Source of the DNA: Kipferlia bialata
Taxonomy: Eukaryota; Fornicata
Direction of reading: 5' to 3'
DNA length: 20,375 nt
NCBI GenBank assembly: GCA_003568945.1
Contig: BDIP01000379.1
Coordinates: forward strand, 1-20,375
Shown in pieces: positions 9,533 to 19,000 of this stretch (positions are counted from its first letter, which is position 1; every line of letters starts with the position of its first letter). A program made the position numbers and the translations under genes. The notes under the pieces were generated by a model that ran no database searches, was not told the DNA's origin, and saw nothing but the letters and a program-made list of their open reading frames with translations.

Positions 9533-10171
9533 AGCCCTCTCTCTCTCTCTCTTCCCCCTTCTGACACTCAAGCCCTTCTACCTCTGTCTCTATGTGGGTG
9601 TGTGTCTTAGAGTCTCTCTATAGTGTCGGCTAATGCACAGGGCGAGCAGAGAGGCGTATCATCACTCAGCCACAGTACTGCGAGGCTTGTCTCCCGTGTC
9701 ACATTGTCACTACTAATGGTTGGAGAGAGAGAAGCACTCTACACCTATTCAGCAAAACGAGTACATTACACCCTTTTTCCATTGACTCTGCTACTGTCGT
9801 TTGAACCTCTCACTTGGGAAAGTGAAGGATAATGGACCCAACTCAGTCATTTACTCTTAGTATACTGTAATACTGATAGTACTAAGGGGTCAGCAGTCTA
9901 TAATGGAAGAAGTCTTCATTCAGCTTGTCTAAGTCTTTACAGGTGTAAAGGCAGAATAACGAGATGAATGCGTGTGGGGTGATACTTATGTCCTAGATCC
10001 ATACAAAAACAGAGCAATTGTGCTATTGCTGGGAAGTGTACCAGCCTAGGAGCATCACTACTAGTGATGCTAAATTGCTCACTGCTACCGAAAGTCGGAG
10101 AATCTCAGATTTGATCGGCAGAAGTTTTGGATGTTGGCTCTCTCTCTCTCTCTCCTCTTTTGTCCCAAGCT
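9533..10171. promoter_or_regulatory. spacer between divergent genes
   Basis: These 639 bases lie between the start codon of the minus-strand gene and the putative start at 10172. They should include both promoters, but I recognise no core element. The spacer holds a CT-rich run next to the minus-strand start and the folded element at 10012-10080. No supported open frame is seen. Confidence 0.5.
10012..10080 (+). other. candidate folded element (closing stem with two hairpins)
   Basis: GAGCAATT at 10012-10019 pairs with AATTGCTC at 10073-10080. Inside, CTGG/CCAG forms a short hairpin and AGCATCACTA (10051-10060) pairs perfectly with TAGTGATGCT (10062-10071). The whole could fold as a three-way junction of 69 bases. 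It lacks tRNA box B, so I do not call it a tRNA. Confidence 0.45.
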
Positions 10172-10569
10172 ATGGTGAGTGTTGTGCATCTTACACTCAG
10201 CTGCTCTGGTGTATGCCTCTACCGTAACACACATGCATTTATTTGTATATGTATGCATTGTAAGAGAGGATCATATCTGGTGATCTTGTGTGGTTGTGGA
10301 AACGTACTGCTGTCACTGTCTCCCCCCCCCCACCCCATCCTCTTCCCTCAGTCCCTCCCAGCCCCCGCCATTCAGCGTATCACCAGAGATGTCCGCTCTC
10401 TGATGCGGTCACCCCCAGAGGGAATCGAGGGTGGGTATATATGGGTATATGTGTATCTTGGATTGAGAGATCTACTATCTCTTCGACTCTAATTGCCGTC
10501 TCAGCTCTTACTGAGGGGGGTTGTCTGCTGCTTCATTTCACTCTTCACATAGTAGAGTTTAGGTCCCAG

Positions 10570-10605
<36 letters not shown>

Positions 10606-10837
10606 CCACCCCACCCCAGGATGAGGTGCCCCCTGAGTTCCGCCTCTACATGGTGAGTACACGGTGTGGCCTGGTCTGGCTCTGATCGGTCATCTAAGAT
10701 GACTCATCTTCACTTCATCAATTGTGTACTTCTGCATCTCTCTCTGGTTCCACGGTCCTGTAATTTTCCTATTCTCATTCCTGTCCTTCCCTCACCTTCA
10801 GGACAAGAAGAAGCCTGTCGACAACACTCAGATGTAA
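10172..10837 (+). CDS. small spliced gene or relic with an E2 (ubiquitin-conjugating) N-terminal-like exon
   Basis: A start codon at 10172-10174 is followed at once by GTGAGT. The next exon starts at 10352 and reads SLPAPAIQRITRDVR, then SLMRSPPEGIE. This resembles helix 1 and the PPEGI-type turn of ubiquitin-conjugating enzymes (Ubc13/Ube2 family). Exons 10620-10652 (DEVPPEFRLYM) and 10802-10837 (DKKKPVDNTQM, stop) follow in phase 0. The donor of exon 2 is unclear: the best site, after 10430, is phase 1 and would give a stop in the next exon, whereas sites near 10445-10451 keep phase. The product would be only about 53-56 residues. The central E2 region with the HPN motif and catalytic Cys is absent, so this would not be a working E2. 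It could be a short unrelated protein, a remnant, or a gene with missed exons. Confidence 0.35.
10570..10602 (+). repeat. 33-base poly-C run before an acceptor
   Basis: An uninterrupted run of C precedes TCCCCACCCCACCCCAG and the exon at 10620. A run of 20 C lies at 5-24. Such runs could act as polypyrimidine tracts and are prone to length error in sequencing. Confidence 0.95.
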
Positions 10838-11595
10838 TGAGCGAGCCAGTATTCTCAGTCCAGTGTTTTTGCTGCAATGGACGTGGGACAATGACCTATG
10901 GGTACCCTTTTGTCTGCTGGGTATCCCACAGGTACATACATACCCCGTTCCGTATTGGGAACTGTTCCATCACTAGTATGTGTGAGTGTATGGTCCATGG
11001 TGTGTCATTTTGTATTCTATCACGGGTTGCCTAGGGTTAAGAGACAGAGTATCGCTATCAGTGTAGATGTGTTGGTACCATCTCCCAGTCACTAAATACT
11101 ACCTGTGTGTCGTGTGGTCTGATTTGATTCGTGAAGGGTGATCATCTACAACCACTCAATATATAGATAGGAAGGGTCCTCCACGGGTGTGGTGTCAGAA
11201 GTCTTCCAGCACGATGTCATTGAGCAGTTATGCATCAGTCTTGCAATGAATCAGCCTCAGGAGACCTGGCTTCCACCTTCAATTATAGGCCTTTTATCGT
11301 GCTCCTCCTAGCCTCGCTCTCTCTCTATCTCTACAGGGCACGATAAAGCGCCACAAATATTGTTTCTGTTGTTCTTGTGGGTATGCACCCAATGTGAACT
11401 TACGCGAGAGGCCGTGTCGTGTTTACAGTGTCAGGTTTGAGTCCAGAAGTTAGTTTTCGACTCGAAATTCGAGTGTCTTTCAAAAACATCTACACCCTTT
11501 CTCCACTCGGTAATGCCGGGTAACAGCGAGCTTAACAGAGAGTGCCTAGGAAATCCACATGCTGACTTCGTCTTCTTCAGGGCCAGAGGCAGGGT
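10838..11595. other. spacer upstream of the nucleotidyltransferase-like gene
   Basis: These 758 bases contain no supported coding exon. An acceptor-like TCTTCTTCAG ends at 11580, so an untranslated or very short first exon may lie here. An inverted repeat (TTTATCGTGC at 11293-11302, GCACGATAAA at 11338-11347) surrounds a CT-rich loop ending in CTACAG. Confidence 0.5.
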
Positions 11596-14500
11596 ATGGC
11601 TGACACAGCCACACAGTTCCAATGCCCCTGTGGGGCGTTCTTTACCGACTGGGCTGGGTATTCAGAGCATGCTGTGGGGTGTGTGGGTACACACACATCA
11701 GAGGTGGAGGAGGTACTCCTGCCAGTGTTCCGGAGCCTTCCTCTGTCAGACATCACCAAGTATACCATCGGGTACGACAGAGTTACTCAGAAGATGGATA
11801 GGAGGCATCCCTTCCACGTAGCTGTGTGGGAGTGCCTGCAGGAGGGGGGTCTTGACCCTGTCCTCTACGGGGGTCTGGGCACCGTCTTTGCCTCGCCCTC
11901 CTCCGACATGGACATCGCAGTGCGGTCTGGCTCATTCATGGACATCAAGATACAGCTTGCGTGTGGCGAGTTAGGTGCAGAGGTCCTCGACATCGGTCGT
12001 CATGCGGAGAGCCGGGATAGGCGACATCTCAAGGTGGGCGCACCCAGTCCAGTACTGTCACACTCTCTATTATGTGTGTCATGCTCACTCTCCCTTGTGG
12101 ATGTATAATCTACTCATTGCTGGATCCAGAGTAATACCAGGGAGTTTTCATTACTCCATATATACTCGATGGAGCTGCGACTCTGGTCGTCTCATCCCTA
12201 ATATGTCCACTATATATCCTATATAGGTGGTCCACTATATATCCTATATAGGTGTCTGTATGTGTGTTCTCCTCTGTGTCTTGGAATATATATGTATATT
12301 AATGTATATATATATATAGTAGACTCTGTTTTCTTTTGGCACCTGTCCCACCCAAGCTGAGCTCCCCCCCCGCCATGTCCCCCAATACCCACGTTGACAT
12401 AGTGTTGGCATCAGACAACAACGGGCCCCAGAAGCGTCAGGTATATGTATGTAGAGTCTCATACCTCTTTCTACTTCTCGGATGAATCTCTGGCTTGCTA
12501 TACTAGTGAGAATGGTCAGTGTCCATCATATTGCCCCTCAAGAGTCCTTCACTGTATCCAACCCATCTATTGTGCAGAGGTCAACGCTCACGCCAGCTGT
12601 TTCTCAACTATGCCACCGTGCTCCCCGTGCTGCCTCAGGTCAAGACCGTCCTCAAGACCCTGGCCTGCCACACCCACTGCCTGGCACCAGGTGGGGGGGG
12701 GGGTGTATGTGCTATGTATATTCACACACACATATATATATTTACATTACTCACTGTCTGACTCCAGGTAACAGGGGTCAGAGAGACACGGAGAGAAATG
12801 CCTCTGAACTCCTGCATAACAGTATGTGGGCACTGGCCAGTGTGTGTCCGGTTCTGCACCCCCCATCGCTGTGTGGCACTCTCTCCCCTGATGTGCGCCG
12901 CAGCCTCCTGTCCGCCGTGGCCCATGCCTTCGATGCGTCCAGTCGGGATGCCCTCATGCGAGGTGTGATGCAGGCGTGGTGCGCATACAACAGCCCTGCC
13001 AGGGTGCAGCAGATGCAGAAGAGGTGTGTTGTGACTGGAACCCCCCTCCAGCACCCTCTGTCACACACCCTCCCCCCCGGCCTGCAGGCCTTGGTGTCTC
13101 CCCTCTACAAGGGTCTCACAGAGGGGGTCGGGGTCCCTGCCCTGGCCACCCGCCTCAGGTATATGTGGCAGTGTCTGTGTCTGTGTCTGCAATATGTATA
13201 CTGTCGATGCTGATACTGACGCCTCAGGGCAGCCAAGCAGGCCAGGGACAGACACCTCATCACCCAGGCGGCACTTGCTGCGGAGTCTGCCCGCAGTGCC
13301 AGGATTAGGGAGTACACGCTGCAGCTGCAATACATTCAGGCCACGATGGCGAGTCCCAAGCTCCGCAAGTGGTTCTCTTCTCCCAAGGCGGTGAGACACG
13401 TGCGGCAGCTGCTGGGACGGAGGGCCCAGTCGCTGAGAGGCACCCTGGCTGACCTCAGCGCAGAGCCTTGCAAGGCCAGGGGTCCATCCAGCCCTGCGCT
13501 CCAGATGTCCCAGAGCAAGGTGAAGCAACTGGCCAGAGAGGCCTCTAACACCGCTGCCCCTCAGGGAGTATCATGTGAGTGTCCCTGTGGCCAGGTGTCA
13601 GCACCACTGTACACTGTGGTTGCCGGCTCAGAGGCTGCAGGGGCAGAGGCGTCCAAGACCAAGACCAAGACCAAGAGGGGGTGCACAGGCCGTGGGTCAG
13701 ACCTGTGTCAGAGTCAGGTGGTACACTATACACTCCCACTGTGCCCCGCTGGGATTCTATCCTGTACTGTATATTGGTGTTCTGTTGATACCGATGCTGA
13801 TACTCCCACAGTGCCCAAGGCTGATGTTCTGATACTGATACTGACTGTTGCACTCCACAGTCAACCTGTATCTCACCCCAGACGCCCAAGGGCCAGTGTC
13901 AGTATCAGTCTCGCTCCCCTGGAGGATCAGAACCAGGGTCCTGTATTGGTGCCGAGAGGGAGAGAGAGGAGCGGGACAGCCTAGTTGCCTCATACCTTGC
14001 AGCCGACAGGGCCCGGGACTCCCTGGTGCGACAGTTGCACCACCAGCGTACCAGGCTCTCCGCCCTCAGGGATGCCAAGCACGGGTTCCCCACTGCACAC
14101 GAGCGTGCCAGCCGAGACCACCTGAGGGGTGTAGTGTCTGGACTGGAGCGCCACCTGAACAGGACGGTGGGGCAGCAGGATGAGCAGAGGAAGAGACACC
14201 CCTGGCTGAGGCAGGCGGTGAGGGAGGCACAGGGGAGGGAGAGGGAGAGGGAGAGGGAGAGGGAGAGGGAGAGAGAGGCCAAGGCCTATCGCAAGAGTAA
14301 GGTGCCCCGTGCCTCTCAGCATAGGGGCACCTCCGGGACTGCTCCCACCTTCACCGGCCTAGTACGAGTACCTCCTGTGCAGGCCAGGCAACCCACACCT
14401 GCACTGCCTGCACCTGCACTGCCTACACATGAAGTGGACCAGACCCACCAGGGCCAGACAGACCAGGGCCAAGGGCCTGGGTCGAAGGGTCTAGGCCACC

Positions 14501-17500
14501 CCCACATGAGGCCGGCACTCTGCAGCCAGGAGGTGTGTAGTTGCCATTTGCCATCACAGTTCTGTCTCTGCTTACGCTACTCATACCCTCGTGATCCTGA
14601 CGGCTGACAGCAGATATCCACTGAGACCCTCCGGCGTCAGGTGGACTCTCTGCTAGCATCGGCAGCCATGCCCCGCAGTGGAGTGGCTCTGGTGGCTAAG
14701 AAGGTGTTTGTCTGTCTCCGTGCTCACGACCATCCATATAGGCATCATATATATATATATATATATAGGCATCATGGATACATATCGTTACCCCTCTCCC
14801 CCACCCTCTATTGCCAACCCCAGCTGGTGGATACCCTGACCCAGGACCCCTCCGAGGCCGAGTGTCTTGTGACCGACCCCACCCAGCTCAGAGACCGGGT
14901 GGCCCAGGAGCTCACCAAGCTGAAGGCCACTGCGTCGTATGCAAGGCTGATCCCCCTGGGCCTTGACCTCTCTGCATGTCGGTCTGCATATGGTGCATGT
15001 CGGTCGGTGCCAGCTCCTGCACTGCCACCCTCCTCCCATCCACCTCGTGCTGGTGGTGCACCGTCTACACCGTGTGTCCCAACCACTGGACATGAGACTG
15101 ACACGGATGCTGATACTGATACGGATGCTGATGCTGGTACTGATAAGAGTGGCGGTAGCACACAGCCTTCTTGGGCTGACCCCGCTACCTGTGCCGACAC
15201 TGCTGCCAATACCTGCCAACCATCAAACCAACCATCAAACCAAGCGTCTAGAGCTGCACATGCTGGACATGCTGATGGGACACGGGGGACAGGGGTAGGG
15301 GAGGTCACAGAACTGCCGTCCCACCAGGCCGACCCCAAGGACAGACCTCTCTCTCTGGCGGATACTGCGGACCAGGTACCTTTTATGGGTGTATCTACCA
15401 GATATATATATGGATACAGACTTTCGTCTATTAGAGGGACCTGATAATGGTTGTTGTGTGGTTAACGGCTCTGTTGTGTATCAATCAGCGTCCCTCAACC
15501 CAGAGCCAAACCACACACGCACCAGTGTATAGGCCCCCCTCTCCCTCAATTGACCCTCAGTGTATCAGTATCGCCTCAGGTGTCCCAGGGACGTCTGCTC
15601 GTCTGCTGTCTGGGGTCACCCAGAACCCTGCCCCCGACAGACCCCGCCCCTCTGCACCTACTTCCTCTTCCACCTCCAGGTCCCCTCCCTCTGTATATAT
15701 ATGCTATGTTATATTGAATGCGACTGATTCTAGGCCTACGGAGTCGGACCGGGTGATTGTGCATGTGTCTGCCGCGTCGTGCTATAACTGTGGCGAGACG
15801 GGCCACCCCTCGTCGCAGTGCCCCCACCCCATACTGTGCAAGAGGTGCGGGGGGGNNNCACCCCTCGTCGCAGTGCCCCCACCCCATACTGTGCAAGAGG
15901 TGCGGGGGGGCAGCCCACATCCAGTATGAGTGCACGCAGCGGAGGGGGGGGAGGGGGGCCGAGTCTAGCTGTGGAATCAGCTCCGTGTCTGCATCTGATG
16001 GGTCTGCTGTGTCTGGCCAGGCCCCACCTGTGTCTGCAGGATCAGTATCAGTATCACAGGCAGGGCAGGCAGTGGAGGCAGTGGAGGCTGTCGGCGGCAC
16101 ACACACACACGTACCTGCCTACCTGTCTCTCATCCCGACAGAGGGCTCGCTGTCAGACCTAGCGGGTGTCGGCAAGAGTAGTAAGAGGAGACCCCGTAAA
16201 CACAAAGAGACGAAGGTCCAGACACCCACCCGCCGTTTGGGGGTCAAGGGTGGGGGGCATGCACAGACGAGGGAGACAGGTAGTGTCCATCGCACTGAGC
16301 TACCTATGTCTAGTGTTGATGTCTCTGTATACAGGTCAGTTCTGCCCACCAGAGGCACTCTCACAGACCTGGCCGACGTGTGTGGACATGGGAGGAGAGG
16401 ACAGGGGAGACGGCCCACAAAGCTGTCCCAGCCAAACCCACCTCGGCAGAGGGCAGTAGCAGCCCCCCTTGCCAGTCTGACCAGTCTGACTAGTCTCGTC
16501 ACGGAGAGACCCTCCCGCACCCACCTCCTGGGGCATCCCCACCTGGGGCACTCCGATGGGTGTGATGGCCCATCCTGTCAGCACAGTCTGTATGGACACA
16601 CAGACAGGGGACACACAGACAGTGGACACACAGACAGGGGACACACAGACAGTGGACACACGGACAGGGGACACATGGACAGGGGACACACAGACAGTGG
16701 ATACACAGACAGGGGACACACAGACAGTGGACACACGGACAGTGGACACACAGACAGTGGACACACAGACAGTGGACACACGGACAGGGGACACACAGAC
16801 AGTGGATACACAGACAGGGTCAGAGCACCCGGCCCCCCTAGCAGTCCGTGCTCACAGGCCGACCCCCAGGACGCACATGCCTGGCACGGTGTGTTTGGAA
16901 GTTGCTCTGACAGCACAAGTGAGTCTGGCACGGATGGAGGGTTCGACTGCTGTTGTGATCAGTGCAAGGTGCCAGGGTCAGAGTCAGTGTCAACTGGGTC
17001 AGTGGGACCGGGGCCCGATACTGATGCTGATGCCGAGGGTGTGCACACTGATACTGACACTGATACTGAGGTGCAGGTGCAGGTGCAGGTTCAGCCCGAG
17101 GAGACAGACCTGCACCGTGTGTATACACACGCTCTGGAGGTAGTCGCAAAGGGCATGGCCCTTAGGGAGGCAGCCCAGCACATACCTGGCACAAAAGTGT
17201 CCCTGTGCGTGTACAGTGTGGCTGATATGCTGCGGTGGCAGACACAGCCAGGGTGTCTGGCAGAGCCACCCGTCAGGCTGGTGTCGGAGGAGCACAAGAG
17301 AATGCTCATGAGGTGCGGTGTCTCAAGGGTCTCCTGTCACAAGGGGGGCCACCCCCACCCTCACCCAAAGAAGCAGGGCTCCAATGCCCCTGCTGCTACT
17401 GTGCAGGAGAGGCCACCTCAGGAAACGCCTCGCACACATGCACCTTCCATGCCCACATCTGATGCGACTGGGCATGGCCCTGCGTCCACTGGTGATGATG

Positions 17501-17640
17501 GTGATGATGCGACCCACTCTCCCACCCTGGGCACACGGCACAGGTCGCACTCATCTGCAGTATCAGTATCATCAGCACCGTCGGCAGGAATGGCCCCCGC
17601 AGAGCCAGGCCGAGCTGAGGTGGGTACTACGTCCCAATGA
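11596..17640 (+). CDS. non-canonical poly(A)/poly(U) polymerase-like nucleotidyltransferase with CCHC zinc knuckles
   Basis: Exons are 11596-12033, 12357-12440, 12597-12690, 12768-13158, 13228-13717, 13861-14532, 14611-14703, 14824-15375, 15489-15679 and 15734-17640. All junctions keep phase once the assembly duplication at 15804-15910 is collapsed, giving about 1618 residues. N-terminal C10-C12-H25-C29 could bind zinc. GGLGTVFASPSSDMDIAV (about 92-109) is the hG[GS]..[ST]DxD signature of the Pol-beta nucleotidyltransferase fold as in Trf4/Cid1/TUT enzymes, with D104 and D106; HVDIV supplies the third carboxylate, D160. A helix NYATVLPVLPQVKTVLKTLA follows, where Trf4 has its LRxLVLVLK helix. 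The usual PAP-associated domain is not clear. Two C-x2-C-x4-H-x4-C knuckles lie near 1018-1050. The middle has Arg/Glu repeats, Asp/Thr runs and a GHTDS minisatellite. Likely role, from the family: 3' nucleotide addition to RNA. The start is the first ATG after an acceptor at 11580, so a 5' exon may exist upstream. Confidence 0.8.
12206..12253 (+). repeat. 25-base tandem duplication in an intron
   Basis: TCCACTATATATCCTATATA followed by GGTGG/GGTGT is present twice in direct tandem inside the first intron (12034-12356) of the nucleotidyltransferase-like gene. No exon edge is included, unlike the copies in the first two genes. Confidence 0.9.
14234..14279 (+). repeat. (GGGAGA)n coding repeat, Arg/Glu run
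   Basis: Short GGGAGA/GGGAGAG units encode an alternating Arg-Glu run inside the exon 13861-14532. It extends a charged, probably helical segment rich in Arg and Glu. The frame stays open throughout. Confidence 0.85.
15804..15910. other. assembly gap flanked by an identical 52-base duplication
   Basis: Three Ns at 15856-15858 are preceded (15804-15855) and followed (15859-15910) by the same 52 bases, including a run of seven Gs. The copies encode the end of the first CCHC knuckle and the start of the second. With 55 extra bases the frame is broken; with one copy it reads straight through both knuckles. An unmerged contig overlap is the simplest explanation. Confidence 0.9.
16594..16818 (+). 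repeat. 15-base coding minisatellite, 15 units (GHTDS/GHTDR)
   Basis: Fifteen consecutive 15-base units encode GHTDS or GHTDR, with variants GHMDR and GYTDR. They lie inside the long last exon of the nucleotidyltransferase-like gene. The unit is a multiple of three, so copy-number change keeps frame. Variant units alternate irregularly, which suggests slippage followed by point change. Confidence 0.95.
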
Positions 17641-17806
17641 CTACCTAATCAAGTATATGTTATAGTATTATGCTATCTCCCATTTCCTATAAGGCCTGTG
17701 TGTCGATAGCCGTCTTCCACCCCTACCCATCAGTCACTACCCATCAGTCACTACCCATCAGTCACTACCCGTCTACCACCCTCACCCTCATTACTTATTA
17801 TGACAG
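17641..17806 (+). other. possible intron tail or short spacer with a 15-base tandem repeat
   Basis: Between the stop at 17640 and the ATG at 17807 lies CAGTCACTACCC repeated three times in 15-base units (about 17730-17770), then a pyrimidine-rich run and TGACAG. With the GTGGGT donor at 17620 the stretch 17620-17806 would be a 187-base phase-0 intron. Confidence 0.6.
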
Positions 17807-19000
17807 ATGGCAGCTGGGACCACTGCCACTCGTGTGTTTCTGACAGGTCCCTGGCCTGAGAAGGCCGGTGCGAGGCAGACTGAGAGGGCCTGTACTGCTA
17901 GTGATACTGCCACCCAGAGGAGGGCCGGTCATGGACAGGCAGCTCGCGGTCTTCAAACCCCTGTAGGGAGACCGCATTATACCGATACTGATACTGATCT
18001 CACCGGCCAGACCAGGTCGCCCGAGGCCGACTCAGGCCCCTCCGGCTCATCAGATGACGGTCACGCTGATGCCTATACTCATGCCTATACTCATTCTGAT
18101 TGGCACATGGGGCAGAGTGAGGGGTCATGTATGTCTGGGGGAGACACTGACAGCCACAGCCAGAACACTAGCCCTGACACTAGCCCGGAGACCATCCTTC
18201 GGGTGGTACCAGCATCATCACTGGTCAGAAGTGTGTGGAGCCCAAGCCTTGGCGGGAGTCAGACCCTCCGTCACCGGCCTGACGCCCCTACTGATACTGA
18301 CACTGACCCTGCATCCACAGCGCCACCTGACCAGTGCCAGTACCAGAGGCATGACATATATATACATGATCCAGCGGCAGAGGCAGGTGTCGTGTCCAGA
18401 CACGGTGTCAGCCCTGCACTGTCTGTCAGTGTATGTGGCCATGCTCCATCCGATGTGTGGGCTGACACACCCCATCGTGCAGCAGTCTCCGGCAGGGAGG
18501 GGCTCCCTGTGAGTGCTGTTACTGTCAGTGGTGGCGGGTGGAAGAGAGTGATGGGAAGGCCCCCCCTACCGACCAATGCTAAGGCTAGGGCCAGGCCCCA
18601 GGGTACCTTGCCTAGAGAGAGGGCGACTCACGCTGTATGCCGGTCTCGCACCCATACGGCAGGGCGATGCTCCAAGTGCCACCAGCCTGGGCACACGAGG
18701 GTGTCCTGTCCCTACCCTAAGGGGGCTAGGATGAGTGGGGCTCAGCGGCGGAAACTCACAAGGGAGCAGAGTGTATGCTATAGCTGCGGCAAGGTGGGGC
18801 ACCTGTCCCCGAGCTGTCCGGACGTGAGGTGCCACAACTGTGGCAGGTTGGGGCACATGGAGACAGGGTGCCCAGAGAGACCCCGCACCCACAACCCGAG
18901 CCTTGGCAGGGATCGGGCGTGCTTCCACTGCTGTGAGATCGGACACAAGTCGCACCAGTGCCCATATGAGAGAAAGGCTCTCCGGGACAGGGGGATCTAA
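17807..19000 (+). CDS. four-CCHC zinc-knuckle protein or last exon of the preceding nucleotidyltransferase gene
   Basis: An open frame of 397 codons starts with ATG at 17807, right after ...TGACAG, and ends in TAA. Residues 1-270 are low-complexity and rich in Ser, Thr, Asp and Pro. Four knuckles of exact C-x2-C-x4-H-x4-C spacing follow at 288-301 (CSKCHQPGHTRVSC), 324-337 (CYSCGKVGHLSPSC), 342-355 (CHNCGRLGHMETGC) and 372-385 (CFHCCEIGHKSHQC). Such arrays bind single-stranded RNA or DNA, as in Air1/Air2, CNBP/Gis2 and ZCCHC proteins. The upstream gene has a GTGGGT donor after 17619 in phase 0. Joining it to the acceptor at 17806 is in phase and would give one chain of about 2009 residues with six knuckles. 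The alternative is a separate gene only 166 bases downstream of the stop at 17640. I put the two options about even. Confidence 0.75.
   Translation: MAAGTTATRVFLTGPWPEKAGARQTERACTASDTATQRRAGHGQAARGLQTPVGRPHYTDTDTDLTGQTRSPEADSGPSGSSDDGHADAYTHAYTHSDWHMGQSEGSCMSGGDTDSHSQNTSPDTSPETILRVVPASSLVRSVWSPSLGGSQTLRHRPDAPTDTDTDPASTAPPDQCQYQRHDIYIHDPAAEAGVVSRHGVSPALSVSVCGHAPSDVWADTPHRAAVSGREGLPVSAVTVSGGGWKRVMGRPPLPTNAKARARPQGTLPRERATHAVCRSRTHTAGRCSKCHQPGHTRVSCPYPKGARMSGAQRRKLTREQSVCYSCGKVGHLSPSCPDVRCHNCGRLGHMETGCPERPRTHNPSLGRDRACFHCCEIGHKSHQCPYERKALRDRGI

Noticed and set aside
12482-13213. Single 243-codon frame as an intronless gene
   Set aside because: It crosses two supported introns of the larger gene; only the part from 12768 to 13158 is in the coding frame.
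13346-13984. A separate gene starting at MASPKLRKW and ending at 13984
   Set aside because: Its first part is in frame with the upstream exon through a phase-2 junction, and leaving at the donor after 13717 joins in phase to 13861. The remaining bases up to 13984 look intronic or are read in another frame.
16336-16931. Minus-strand frames rich in VCVSP/LSVCP repeats
   Set aside because: They are the reverse reading of the GHTDS minisatellite.
17807-19000. CCHC knuckles as a retroelement Gag protein
   Set aside because: Gag carries one to three knuckles and is followed by protease or reverse transcriptase. Here there are four Air/CNBP-like knuckles, no polymerase and no terminal repeats, and an RNA nucleotidyltransferase is next to it.
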